A stretch of DNA of 64,000 nt from Fictibacillus sp. b24 (GTDB lineage: Bacteria > Bacillota > Bacilli > Bacillales > Fictibacillaceae). The notes below the pieces were generated by a model. It did not search any database. It was not told the DNA's origin and was given only the letters and a program-made list of their open reading frames with translations. Of the stretch, positions 17,797-26,034 are shown piece by piece. The position numbers and the translations under genes are program-made. Location: NCBI RefSeq assembly GCF_030348825.1, contig NZ_JAUCES010000005.1, positions 1,674,001-1,738,000 of the forward strand, written 5' to 3'. Each line of letters opens with the position of its first letter. Position 1 is the stretch's first letter.

Positions 17797-18708
17797 ATGC
17801 CTAGTGAAGGGAAATATAACATTAAAGCGGTTTCTAAGATGCTTGGCATTCAAGCAGGTACACTAAGAGCTTGGGAAAGACGCTATTCTATTGTTCAGCC
17901 TAAACGTAACGAAGCTGGCCATAGATTATACACCGACGAACAAGTATACATATTAAAATGGCTAGTGAATAAAGTGAATCAGGGGTTTACGATCAGTCAA
18001 GCGGTTGATGTTGCGCAAAATGGGGAACTTTATAAAGAAGCGGCTCCTTTTGCAGCTGAAAATACAGATCGAGCAGCTGAAATGAGTAACATGATATTAG
18101 AAGCTCTATTAACGTTTCAAGAAAAAAAAGCAAACGATCTTTTGAGTCAAGCGTTTAGTATGTATAATTTGGAAAAAGTCATAATTGATATTTTGGGTAC
18201 ATTATTAGTACGCGTAGGACACCTTTGGGAAGAACAGAAAATCACAGTAGCACACGAACATTTTACTTCATCCTTTTTAAGGAGTAAAATTGGACAACTT
18301 ATTCAATGGCTTCCATCCGATCCTTATCTGCCAAAGGTAATTGCAGCATGTGGCTTAGATGAAGAACATGAATTGGGTCTTCTAATGTTTACACTGTTTT
18401 TAAGAAGAAAAGGATTTGAAGTTATATACTTAGGTCATGGCATACCAAAAGAAGATTTTGAGGTTGTAATAAAAGAAGTAGAGCCTAAAATGGTGTTTTT
18501 CTCGTGTACGATTGTAAATAATTCTACGAAAACACTTAGATGGGTAAACGGACTGAAAGAACAGTTTCCAAATACCGCATTCGGTGTAGGAGGATCGGCT
18601 ATCAGCCAATTACCTTTAGATATTCAAGAAGATTATGATTCTTTTCTAATCGGGAGTGCCAAAGTAGAATGGGACGACTGGATTTCTCAGAATCTGAGAA
18701 ATAATTAA
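17797..18708 (+). CDS. MerR-type regulator with B12-binding light-sensing domain (CarH/LitR-like)
   Basis: 303 aa. An N-terminal MerR winged helix (YNIKAVSKMLGIQAGTLRAW then EAGHRLYTDEQV) is followed by a four-helix cobalamin-capping module and a Rossmann B12-binding domain. The CarH cap signature Wx9EH is intact (Trp144, Glu154, His155), as is ExHxxG with His191, the lower cobalt ligand. GVGGSAI closes the B12 fold. CarH and B. megaterium LitR bind AdoCbl, repress in the dark and release DNA in light. The start uses GGAGGA at 17784, seven bases from the ATG. It is inserted between ypbG and mecB. Confidence 0.88.
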   Translation: MPSEGKYNIKAVSKMLGIQAGTLRAWERRYSIVQPKRNEAGHRLYTDEQVYILKWLVNKVNQGFTISQAVDVAQNGELYKEAAPFAAENTDRAAEMSNMILEALLTFQEKKANDLLSQAFSMYNLEKVIIDILGTLLVRVGHLWEEQKITVAHEHFTSSFLRSKIGQLIQWLPSDPYLPKVIAACGLDEEHELGLLMFTLFLRRKGFEVIYLGHGIPKEDFEVVIKEVEPKMVFFSCTIVNNSTKTLRWVNGLKEQFPNTAFGVGGSAISQLPLDIQEDYDSFLIGSAKVEWDDWISQNLRNN

Positions 18709-18806
18709 CTTTTGGGATTATTTGCTTGGATGTTTATCACCAACTTTTTACAAACTCATATATTGAGATTAAGACATAATAGCGCCGATCGTAAGGGGGA
18801 CCAGAG

Positions 18807-19397
18807 ATGCGGGTAGAACGGTTAACCTATAACAAGATAAAAATCTTCCTAACTTTTGATGACCTGAATGAACGTGGTATTTCTAAGGAAGAAATATGGC
18901 AGGATATTCCGAAAGTGCATCAGCTTTTCCGTGATATGATGACTGAAGCTGATGATGAAGTGGGATTTAAAGCTGATGGTCCTATTGCGGTTGAGGTCTT
19001 TTCACTTCCAGCTCAAGGTATGGTTGTTATTGTTACTAAAGGAATCAATGAGTATGAACTTGAAGAAGAATATGATGAAGATTATATAGAAATGCAGGTT
19101 ACCTTAGATGAGAACGATGAGATTTTTTATGAGTTTTCATCTTTTGAAGATGTTATTTTGCTCGCAAAACGTCTTCACTCTCTAGAGATTAAGGGTGGAA
19201 GTCTGTATTCTTTTAATAATCACTTTTACTTAAAGTTTGAAGAAGATGAGGTCAAACCAGTAGACCTTGATCTATTCATAGCTCTTCTTGCTGAGTTCGG
19301 CAGCTCCTCTACAATTACAAGCTACAGAGTGATTGAGTATGGGAAACAGTTGATGAAAACAGAGGCAATAAGTGAACTGTACCGTTATTTCAAGTGA
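18807..19397 (+). CDS. mecB: MecA-family ClpC adaptor (YpbH/MecB)
   Basis: 196-aa MecA-type adaptor that hands substrates to ClpCP. The N-terminal substrate-binding part starts MRVERLTYNKIKIFLTFDDL. A very acidic linker (ELEEEYDEDY) leads to a C-terminal ClpC-binding domain ending ISELYRYFK. The position after ypbG corresponds to the paralog YpbH (MecB) rather than MecA, so I use that name. Its terminator follows. Confidence 0.85.
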   Translation: MRVERLTYNKIKIFLTFDDLNERGISKEEIWQDIPKVHQLFRDMMTEADDEVGFKADGPIAVEVFSLPAQGMVVIVTKGINEYELEEEYDEDYIEMQVTLDENDEIFYEFSSFEDVILLAKRLHSLEIKGGSLYSFNNHFYLKFEEDEVKPVDLDLFIALLAEFGSSSTITSYRVIEYGKQLMKTEAISELYRYFK

Positions 19398-19404
19398 AAA
19401 AGAG

Positions 19405-19436
19405 AGGGCGCAAATTTTTGCGTCCTTATTTATTTT
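19405..19436 (+). terminator. Terminator after mecB
   Basis: GGGCGCAAA and TTTGCGTCC stem, then TTATTTATTTT. Confidence 0.72.
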
Positions 19437-19478
19437 GACTTTTATCTAATGGCCGTCGTTTAAAGTTTTGTTCTTAAA

Positions 19479-19498
19479 GGCTGTTTTTACAAACTTTG
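19479..19498. repeat. Solo inverted end of the dispersed repeat
   Basis: The 20 bases match the complement of the right end of copy B at 10190-10209 in 17 of 20 positions (GGCTGTTTT, then AAACTTTG). It lies in the 301-base gap before ddl with no inner hairpin. The rest of that gap holds no gene I can support. Confidence 0.5.
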
Positions 19499-19698
19499 AG
19501 TCTCCATCGATAGGTACTTGTTTTAAATCAATCCATTTATCAGCAGATGGCAGAATATATTTTTATCATGTATATATCATTGTGAATTTAGAGAGTAAAC
19601 GTGTTATGATTATTAATATTTTTTCATCCTCTGAACCGTTATGACGGCAGGGAATATAATAAATACATAAAACTTTTGGGCTAGGAGTGACCATTAAA

Positions 19699-20616
19699 AT
19701 GAAAATTGCAGTCTTATACGGCGGTGTATCTGCTGAACGCGAAGTATCATTATCAACAGGAAAACAAATCATCTCTGCGCTTGAAAGCAAAGGGCATCAG
19801 GTAACGGGGATTGATTTCCATCCTTCGCGGCTAAATGAACTGCTAGATCTAGAAGCAGATGTTGTCTTTCTAGGACTTCATGGCAAATTTGGTGAAGACG
19901 GCAGATTACAAGGGCTTTTAGATATGCTAGAGATCCCTTACGTAGGGTCAGGTGCATTAGCATCAGGTATCGCTATGGATAAAGCAAAATCTAAGCAGTT
20001 CTTTAAAGATGCTGGTATCAATATTGCAAAAGAGAAAGTTCTTTATCGCAAGTCATACGATGAGAATCAATTAGAACTGTCATTTGATTTTCCGGCAGTT
20101 GTTAAACCAAACAGAGAAGGATCTACGATTGGGCTTACGATCGCTCAAAATCATGAAGAACTGCTGAAAGGAATCTCAGAAGCATTTTTACATGATGATA
20201 CGATCCTTGTAGAACAATTTGTAAGTGGAAAAGAGGTTACCGTTGCGGTGATGGGGGAACACGGTAAGTATAAAGCTCTTCCTGTTGTCGAGATCGAACC
20301 GAAAAATGCGTATTATGATTATGAATCAAAATACGCAGAAGGTGGTAGTATCCACTATGTTCCTGCACGACTTGACGAAAAAACAACAGCGCTATTGCAA
20401 AAACGGGCTGTTCTTGCTCATGAGGTGCTTGGGTGTGAAGTTTATTCACGTGTTGATTTTATCGTGCCTCACGATGGATCAGAACCTGTCATTTTAGAAG
20501 TAAACACGCTGCCAGGTATGACACCGACAAGTCTGTTTCCGGATGCTGCTAATGAAATAGGTATGGATTACCCATCCATGATTGAAAAATTGATCGAACT
20601 ATCTTTAAAGAAATAA
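19699..20616 (+). CDS. ddl: D-alanine--D-alanine ligase
   Basis: 305-aa ATP-grasp enzyme joining two D-Ala for peptidoglycan. The motifs are LYGGVSAEREVSL at the N-terminus, GLHGKFGEDG, PYVGSG, VVKPNREGSTIGL for ATP, and ILEVNTLPGMTPTSLFP at the metal site. It is of the short DdlB type. The ATG at 19699 is preferred because an in-frame GTG at 19687 overlaps the AGGAG ribosome-binding site. Confidence 0.93.
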   Translation: MKIAVLYGGVSAEREVSLSTGKQIISALESKGHQVTGIDFHPSRLNELLDLEADVVFLGLHGKFGEDGRLQGLLDMLEIPYVGSGALASGIAMDKAKSKQFFKDAGINIAKEKVLYRKSYDENQLELSFDFPAVVKPNREGSTIGLTIAQNHEELLKGISEAFLHDDTILVEQFVSGKEVTVAVMGEHGKYKALPVVEIEPKNAYYDYESKYAEGGSIHYVPARLDEKTTALLQKRAVLAHEVLGCEVYSRVDFIVPHDGSEPVILEVNTLPGMTPTSLFPDAANEIGMDYPSMIEKLIELSLKK

Positions 20617-20731
20617 GTCTGATCATTTCCCCGCCTGATATTTCAGGCGGGGAAAACTTAAAATATTCAAGAGACAAGCTTTATAGGTATATTGGCAGAA
20701 AATTAGATATTTTCTTAACAGTTCGTGACTT

Positions 20732-20747
20732 AAGAAAGCGTTTACTT
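20732..20747. promoter_or_regulatory. CcpA cre-like site upstream of gudB
   Basis: AAGAAAGCGTTTACTT fits the core of the cre consensus (GNAARCGNWWWC) with mismatches only at the second and fifteenth positions. It is 108 bases before the gudB start, where CcpA could act on a glutamate-catabolic gene. Confidence 0.45.
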
Positions 20748-20854
20748 TTTAGGCGAAAATCACTAAATTTCTCTTCTCATTGTTTATACAAAGGTGTATA
20801 CTGACGATGAAGCTTGACTAAACTCTAGAGGTGACGAATATGGGAGGTAAACAA

Positions 20855-22138
20855 ATGACAGCCCAAAATACTACAGACCAAAAATCCGACAATCATCATG
20901 AAAATGACAATGTGCTCCAATCCACGCAATCCGTTATCGCGGATGCGCTCGATAAATTAGGGTACTCTTCCGAAGTTTATGAGTTATTAAAAGAACCGAT
21001 TCGTATGTTGACTGTTCGAATTCCGGTAAAAATGGATGACGGAAGCACAAAAATTTTTACAGGATATCGTGCCCAGCATAATGATGCTGTTGGTCCAACC
21101 AAGGGCGGCGTTCGTTTTCATCCGAATGTATCAGAAACAGAAGTTAAAGCGCTATCAATCTGGATGAGCTTAAAAGCTGGAATCGTAGATCTGCCATACG
21201 GCGGTGGTAAGGGCGGAATCATTTGTGATCCGCGAACAATGTCTTTTAGAGAACTTGAAAGATTAAGCCGTGGATACGTAAGAGCAATCAGTCAGCTGGT
21301 TGGACCTACAAAAGACATTCCCGCTCCAGATGTATTTACAAATTCACAAATTATGGCATGGATGATGGACGAATATAGCAGAATTAGAGAGTTTGATTCG
21401 CCAGGTTTCATCACAGGAAAACCACTTGTTTTAGGTGGATCTCATGGACGTGAAACAGCAACAGCTAAAGGTGTTACGATCTGTATACGTGAGGCAGCAG
21501 CCAAAAAAGGCATCCAACTTGAAGGTGCTCGTGTAGTTGTACAAGGATTTGGTAACGCAGGAAGTTTCCTTGCTAAATTTATGCACGATGCTGGCGCTAA
21601 AGTAATCGCTATTTCAGATGCTTATGGTGGTCTTTATGACCCAGAAGGCTTAGATATTGATTATCTGCTAGAACGCCGTGACAGTTTTGGAACAGTAACG
21701 AAATTATTTAAAGATACGATAACTAATCAAGAGCTGCTAGAACTTGACTGCGATATTTTAGTACCGGCAGCCATTGAAAACCAGATTACTGAAAGAAATG
21801 CACATCAGATCAAAGCTACGATTGTTGTAGAAGCAGCAAACGGACCGACAACACTTGAAGCGACTAGAATTTTATCTGAAAGAGGAATTCTATTGGTTCC
21901 AGACGTTTTAGCTAGTGCTGGTGGAGTAACGGTTTCTTATTTTGAATGGGTTCAGAACAATCAAGGATATTACTGGACAGAAGAAGAAGTAGAAGAAAAG
22001 TTAGAAAAAGTTATGGTAAAGTCGTTTGAAACGGTTTATACCACTGCCATGAACAGAAAAGTAAACATGAGACTAGCTGCATATATGGTTGGTGTTCGTA
22101 AGATGGCTGAGGCTTCTCGCTTCAGAGGCTGGATTTAA
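20855..22138 (+). CDS. gudB: NAD-specific glutamate dehydrogenase
   Basis: 427-aa catabolic glutamate dehydrogenase releasing 2-oxoglutarate and ammonium. The substrate site is GPTKGGVRFHP and PYGGGKGGI, and the dinucleotide motif is VQGFGNAG. The stretch SETEVKALSIWM has a single VKA, so it lacks the 9-bp duplication that makes gudB cryptic in B. subtilis 168. The GGGAGG before ATG 20855 decides the start over in-frame GTG 20831 and ATG 20840. A terminator follows. Confidence 0.94.
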   Translation: MTAQNTTDQKSDNHHENDNVLQSTQSVIADALDKLGYSSEVYELLKEPIRMLTVRIPVKMDDGSTKIFTGYRAQHNDAVGPTKGGVRFHPNVSETEVKALSIWMSLKAGIVDLPYGGGKGGIICDPRTMSFRELERLSRGYVRAISQLVGPTKDIPAPDVFTNSQIMAWMMDEYSRIREFDSPGFITGKPLVLGGSHGRETATAKGVTICIREAAAKKGIQLEGARVVVQGFGNAGSFLAKFMHDAGAKVIAISDAYGGLYDPEGLDIDYLLERRDSFGTVTKLFKDTITNQELLELDCDILVPAAIENQITERNAHQIKATIVVEAANGPTTLEATRILSERGILLVPDVLASAGGVTVSYFEWVQNNQGYYWTEEEVEEKLEKVMVKSFETVYTTAMNRKVNMRLAAYMVGVRKMAEASRFRGWI

Positions 22139-22157
22139 ATTTTTGCAAACTCATACT

Positions 22158-22192
22158 AAATCTCCTATCATTGATGATAGGAGATTTTTTTT
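22158..22192 (+). terminator. Terminator after gudB
   Basis: AAATCTCCTATCA and TGATAGGAGATTT form a perfect stem, then a T run. Confidence 0.88.
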
Positions 22193-22238
22193 GGCATGAT
22201 AATAAAAGAATATTAGCGTTTTTTGGAGTGGTGAAGAA

Positions 22239-23225
22239 GTGAATATTGAAGTCTGTATTATCGGTGGAGGACCTTGTGGGCTAGCAGCTGCTATTGCACT
22301 GCAAAAGAAAGGCATATCGTATTGTGTGATTGAAAAAGGCAATGTTGTGAACACCATTTATCAATATCCGACCCATCAAACGTTTTTCAGCTCAAGCGAA
22401 AAACTTGAAATTGGGGATTTTCCCTTTGTGCACGAACAAAGAAAGCCTAAAAGGATTCATGCATTAACGTATTATCGTGAAGTCGTAAAGAGAAACAAGC
22501 TTCATGTACGCACATTTGAAAAAGCGAAATCTGTTACAAAAAGGTCAGATGGTATATTTACCATTCAAACAATAAATAGAAAAAAAGAGACATTGTTCTA
22601 TGAGGCGAAATGGGTAATTATTGCAACTGGTTATTATGACAACCCTAATTTAATGAACATTGAAGGAGAAGATCTTCCTCATGTCTTTCATTATTTTAAT
22701 GAGGGACATCCTTTCTATGATCTTGATGTAGCTGTGATTGGCGGGAAAAATTCAGCGATAGATGCAGCCCTTGAACTTGAAAAAGCAGGAGCTCGTCCAC
22801 ATGTCTTTTATAGAGGCAGTGAATATTCACCAAGTATAAAGCCTTGGGTGCTTCCGGAATTTGAGGCTGGAGTTAAAACAGGCAATATTCAAATGACATT
22901 TAACGCTTCTGTAAATAAAATTACCGATGATGGCATTTATGTGAATGAAAGTGGGAAAGAGAAGTATTACCCGTTTCATGCTGTATTTGCTATGACAGGT
23001 TATCATCCTGATCATAAGTTTCTTTCTAATATGGGAGTAAGCATACAGGAAGAAACAGGGCGGCCTTGTTTTTCCGAGGAAACGATGGAGACAAACGTTA
23101 AAGGGCTATTTATAGCAGGTGTTATTGCAGCAGGTAACAATGCAAATGAAATCTTTATTGAAAATGGAAGATTTCACGGTGAGATGATCGCTAAAACGAT
23201 TGAAGAAAGAAATAGAAACCGGTAA
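22239..23225 (+). CDS. ypdA: Bacillithiol disulfide reductase YpdA (Bdr)
   Basis: 328-aa FAD/NADPH flavoprotein that reduces oxidised bacillithiol. The N-terminal IIGGGPCGLAAAIAL holds the FAD site and the active-site cysteine (Cys13 here, Cys14 in characterised homologs). The second nucleotide motif is VIGGKNSAIDAALELE and the C-terminal FAD motif GLFIAGVIAAGNNANEIFIE. The GTG start has GGAG 11 bases upstream. It agrees with bshB1 at the right edge, which makes the bacillithiol precursor. Confidence 0.92.
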   Translation: MNIEVCIIGGGPCGLAAAIALQKKGISYCVIEKGNVVNTIYQYPTHQTFFSSSEKLEIGDFPFVHEQRKPKRIHALTYYREVVKRNKLHVRTFEKAKSVTKRSDGIFTIQTINRKKETLFYEAKWVIIATGYYDNPNLMNIEGEDLPHVFHYFNEGHPFYDLDVAVIGGKNSAIDAALELEKAGARPHVFYRGSEYSPSIKPWVLPEFEAGVKTGNIQMTFNASVNKITDDGIYVNESGKEKYYPFHAVFAMTGYHPDHKFLSNMGVSIQEETGRPCFSEETMETNVKGLFIAGVIAAGNNANEIFIENGRFHGEMIAKTIEERNRNR

Positions 23226-23257
23226 TCCCTAAATTCGGGTTATCGGTTTCTTTTTTT
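23215..23257 (+). terminator. Terminator after ypdA
   Basis: GAAACCGGTAATCC and GGGTTATCGGTTTC form a near-perfect stem spanning the stop, then TTTTTTT. Confidence 0.85.
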
Positions 23258-23260
23258 GTC

Positions 23261-24229
23261 CTATTCAAGGAAAAGCTGCTGCAGTTGATCACAGTCACTC
23301 GTGTTTTCTAGTGCAATCATCAGCTTTAAACGTGCTTTTTGTCCATTTAAACCGTTTGAGAAGATGGCACCTAGTTCTTTCAGATGTTTTCCTCCGCCTT
23401 CATAGGAATATATATCTTGTGCGATTCCGTTAAAGCATCTTGAAACGAGTACAACAGGTATTCCATTTGATATGAGTTCTTTTAACGCGGGAACCGTCGC
23501 AGGCGGCAAGTTGCCTTGTCCTAAAGCTTCAATGACAACTCCGTCTGCAGCGTTTGTTGCGGCCTTTATCAAACTGCCGTCCATTCCTGCATATGCTTTT
23601 AGTAAGATGACATTTTTAGAAAATTTCTTAACGTGAAATGAACTGGATTTCAGTGGTGTATGATGAAACAGAACTCCTCTTTTTGTAACAATTCCGATCG
23701 GTCCATATTGAGGACTCTGAAAAGTAGCAATGTTACTTGTATGTGTCTTTGTTACGTTTTTTGCAGCGTGTATCTCGTCGTTAAAAACAACGAGTACGCC
23801 TTTTCCTAATGATTGCTCCTCACAAGCAACTCTCACAGATGAAATAAGGTTGTACGGTCCATCAGATCCGTGCTCATTGCTTGAACGCATAGCGCCTGTA
23901 ACAATAACTGGTATTGAGGTTTGAAGGACAAGATCTAATACATACGCTGTCTCTTCTAGTGTATCAGTGCCGTGCGTAATAACAATTCCATCATATTGTT
24001 CTGAATCTGTTTGAATAGCAATAAAATTTGCTAACTCCAGCATATGTGAAGGGGTTATGTGAGGAGATGGCAAATTAACATAATTTTTCACAGTGATTTC
24101 TGCGATATCAGATAGCTCAGCAATGGTTGCTTCTAACGGGTGTATCTCTTTCGTATTAACGCCGCCTGTTGCTTTGTTTTCTTCCATTGCAATAGTGCCG
24201 CCCGTATGAATTAGTAAAATCTTTTTCAT
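23261..24229 (-). CDS. ansA: L-asparaginase
   Basis: 322-aa cytoplasmic type asparaginase converting asparagine to aspartate and ammonia. The catalytic threonines lie in HTGGTIAM (Thr12) and THGTDTLEETAYVL. MRSSNEHGSDGPYNL is also typical of the family. No signal peptide. AAGGAGGG precedes the start. It converges on ypdA and diverges from prsW. Confidence 0.92.
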   Translation of the reverse strand: MKKILLIHTGGTIAMEENKATGGVNTKEIHPLEATIAELSDIAEITVKNYVNLPSPHITPSHMLELANFIAIQTDSEQYDGIVITHGTDTLEETAYVLDLVLQTSIPVIVTGAMRSSNEHGSDGPYNLISSVRVACEEQSLGKGVLVVFNDEIHAAKNVTKTHTSNIATFQSPQYGPIGIVTKRGVLFHHTPLKSSSFHVKKFSKNVILLKAYAGMDGSLIKAATNAADGVVIEALGQGNLPPATVPALKELISNGIPVVLVSRCFNGIAQDIYSYEGGGKHLKELGAIFSNGLNGQKARLKLMIALENTSDCDQLQQLFLE

Positions 24230-24321
24230 GGCTGCAGCCCTCCTTATTTCTCAGTGTTCTCTATTCCACTTCTTAAAATATCATGTTACGATATAAAAAA
24301 ACAGTAGAAAAGAGGCAGGAC

Positions 24322-25002
24322 ATGCTAGCTGTAATTTCTGCAGCGGTGGCTCCGGCTATTGCTCTATTATCCTTTTTTTACCTAAAAGATAAATATGAAA
24401 CAGAACCATTATCGTTAGTGGTTAAAGTATATATATTTGGTGTGCTTCTCGTTTTTCCAATTATGGTTATTCAGTTTGGATTTAAAGAGGAGATGAACGT
24501 TACCCCTTTTGTGGATGCTTTTTTTGTAAGTGGTACTCTTGAAGAATTCTTTAAGTGGTTCTTAGTTTTCTATGGAGCTTATCTACATGAAGAGTTTAAT
24601 GAACCATATGATGGTATCGTATATGCAACAGCGCTGTCATTAGGATTTGCATCATTAGAAAATATTTTTTATCTCTATACGTTCGGCATTGAGGAAGCCT
24701 TGGTCCGTGCGCTTCTTCCAGTAAGTGGTCATGCCCTTTTTGGTGTGATCATGGGTTTTTATCTTGGTAAAGGTAAGTTTTCATCAGGCAGAAAGAAGAT
24801 AATCTACCTTTCCTTATCCTTATTCTTACCCGTTATTTTACATGGTACGTTTAACTTCTTGTTACTATCGAGTACAAAATACATCTTTTTTTACATGTTT
24901 CCATTTATGATTTTCTTGTGGTGGTTTGCTCTTCGTAAAGTAAGACTTGCTAATAGTGCAATAACCCCCTATACAAACGCTGAAGCGAAGACCGGTATCT
25001 AG
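24322..25002 (+). CDS. prsW: Site-1 intramembrane protease PrsW
   Basis: 226-aa polytopic metalloprotease of the PrsW family, which cleaves the anti-sigma factor RsiW and frees sigma-W. The signature glutamates are in GTLEEFFKWFLVFYGA near residue 74, with later SGHALFGVIMGFYLG and LHGTFNF motifs carrying the histidines. I start at the ATG at 24322 (MLAVISAAVAPAIALLSFFY), which aligns with B. subtilis PrsW; the upstream in-frame ATG at 24283 has no ribosome-binding site. The order ypdA-prsW-sleB is conserved except for ansA. Confidence 0.9.
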   Translation: MLAVISAAVAPAIALLSFFYLKDKYETEPLSLVVKVYIFGVLLVFPIMVIQFGFKEEMNVTPFVDAFFVSGTLEEFFKWFLVFYGAYLHEEFNEPYDGIVYATALSLGFASLENIFYLYTFGIEEALVRALLPVSGHALFGVIMGFYLGKGKFSSGRKKIIYLSLSLFLPVILHGTFNFLLLSSTKYIFFYMFPFMIFLWWFALRKVRLANSAITPYTNAEAKTGI

Positions 25003-25017
25003 CCGGTCTTCTTTTAT
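24987..25017 (+). terminator. Terminator after prsW
   Basis: GAAGACCGG and CCGGTCTTC stem spanning the TAG stop, then TTTTATTTTT. Confidence 0.83.
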
Positions 25018-25123
25018 TTTTGTGAACAATTAGACTTTGAAAGCTGAATAAAATTAAACAGATTACAAATGATATCTGTATAACACGAAAATGGAGATTA
25101 AATTACAGGAGGCTCACTTTCTC

Positions 25124-26017
25124 ATGAAAAGAAATTCAGCTTACATAAAGGGAGTAATAGTTATAATAGCCCTTTGCTTTGGGCTTTTAGCTGGATTTGG
25201 TCAGAATAATGCACATGCATTTTCAAACCAAGTCATACAAGTAGGAGCAACAGGTGAAGATGTAGTAGAACTGCAGTCCAGGCTTCAATATTTAGGTTTT
25301 TATACTGGTAACATCGATGGTGTTTTTGGTTGGAGAACTTATTGGGCTTTGCGAAACTTTCAATATGAATTTGGTTTGCCTATTGATGGTTTAGCAGGAG
25401 GTACCACGAAACATAAGTTAGCCAATGCTTCAAAGTATGATAAAGCTTGGGTTAATAAGCAAATTGATTCAGGAAAGAAGTTTTCATATTATGGCGGGGA
25501 AAAGAAGAGTGCAAAAAGCGGTGCTGCAAAAGGTGGAACAGCTAAAGGTGGAACAGCTAAAGGCGGTGCGGCTAAAGGTACGAAAGGAGCAGGACAAGGA
25601 CAAGCAAAAGCAAAAGCTAAACCTGCTCAAGTAAAGCCGGCAAAAAATATTCCAGACGGCTATTCTCAAAACGATGTTAACTTGATGGCTAATGCTGTTT
25701 ATGGTGAAGCAAGAGGTGAACCATACATCGGACAAGTAGCAGTAGCTGCAGTAATCATCAACCGCGTGGAAAGTGCTACTTTTCCTAATACTGTGTCCGG
25801 AGTTATTTTTGAACCTGGAGCATTCACGGCTGTAGCCGATGGACAGATCTATTTAACGCCAAATGCGCAAGCGAAGAAAGCAGTGATGGACGCGTTGAAC
25901 GGTTGGGATCCAACCGGTGAAGCAGAATATTATTTTAACCCGGATACAGCTACATCTGGCTGGATATGGGGACGTCCTCAAATCAAAAAAATTGGAAAGC
26001 ATATTTTCTGTAACTAA
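25124..26017 (+). CDS. sleB: Spore cortex-lytic enzyme SleB
   Basis: 297-aa germination enzyme, a lytic transglycosylase of cortex muramic-lactam peptidoglycan. The signal peptide ends near HAFSNQ. A peptidoglycan-binding domain (GEDVVELQSRLQYLGFYTGN) and a SleB hydrolase domain (VNLMANAVYGEARGEPYIGQ) follow. The two are joined by a Gly/Ala/Lys-rich linker (about residues 127-175) built partly from 15-bp DNA repeats at 25526-25580. ACAGGAGG precedes the ATG at 25124. TGAATA at 25045 could be a sigma-G -35, but the -10 is unconvincing. In operon with ypeB. Confidence 0.93.
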   Translation: MKRNSAYIKGVIVIIALCFGLLAGFGQNNAHAFSNQVIQVGATGEDVVELQSRLQYLGFYTGNIDGVFGWRTYWALRNFQYEFGLPIDGLAGGTTKHKLANASKYDKAWVNKQIDSGKKFSYYGGEKKSAKSGAAKGGTAKGGTAKGGAAKGTKGAGQGQAKAKAKPAQVKPAKNIPDGYSQNDVNLMANAVYGEARGEPYIGQVAVAAVIINRVESATFPNTVSGVIFEPGAFTAVADGQIYLTPNAQAKKAVMDALNGWDPTGEAEYYFNPDTATSGWIWGRPQIKKIGKHIFCN

Positions 26018-26034
26018 TAAAGGGGTGAAATGAT

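Noticed and set aside
20629-20656. GC-rich hairpin TTTCCCCGCCTGA/TCAGGCGGGGAAA after ddl as a terminator
   Set aside because: The stem is strong but neither strand has a T run after it. It may still end or protect the ddl message, but I cannot call it an intrinsic terminator.
20831-20854. Longer gudB start at GTG 20831 or ATG 20840
   Set aside because: GGGAGG at 20842 is correctly placed for ATG 20855, and that start gives the family length.
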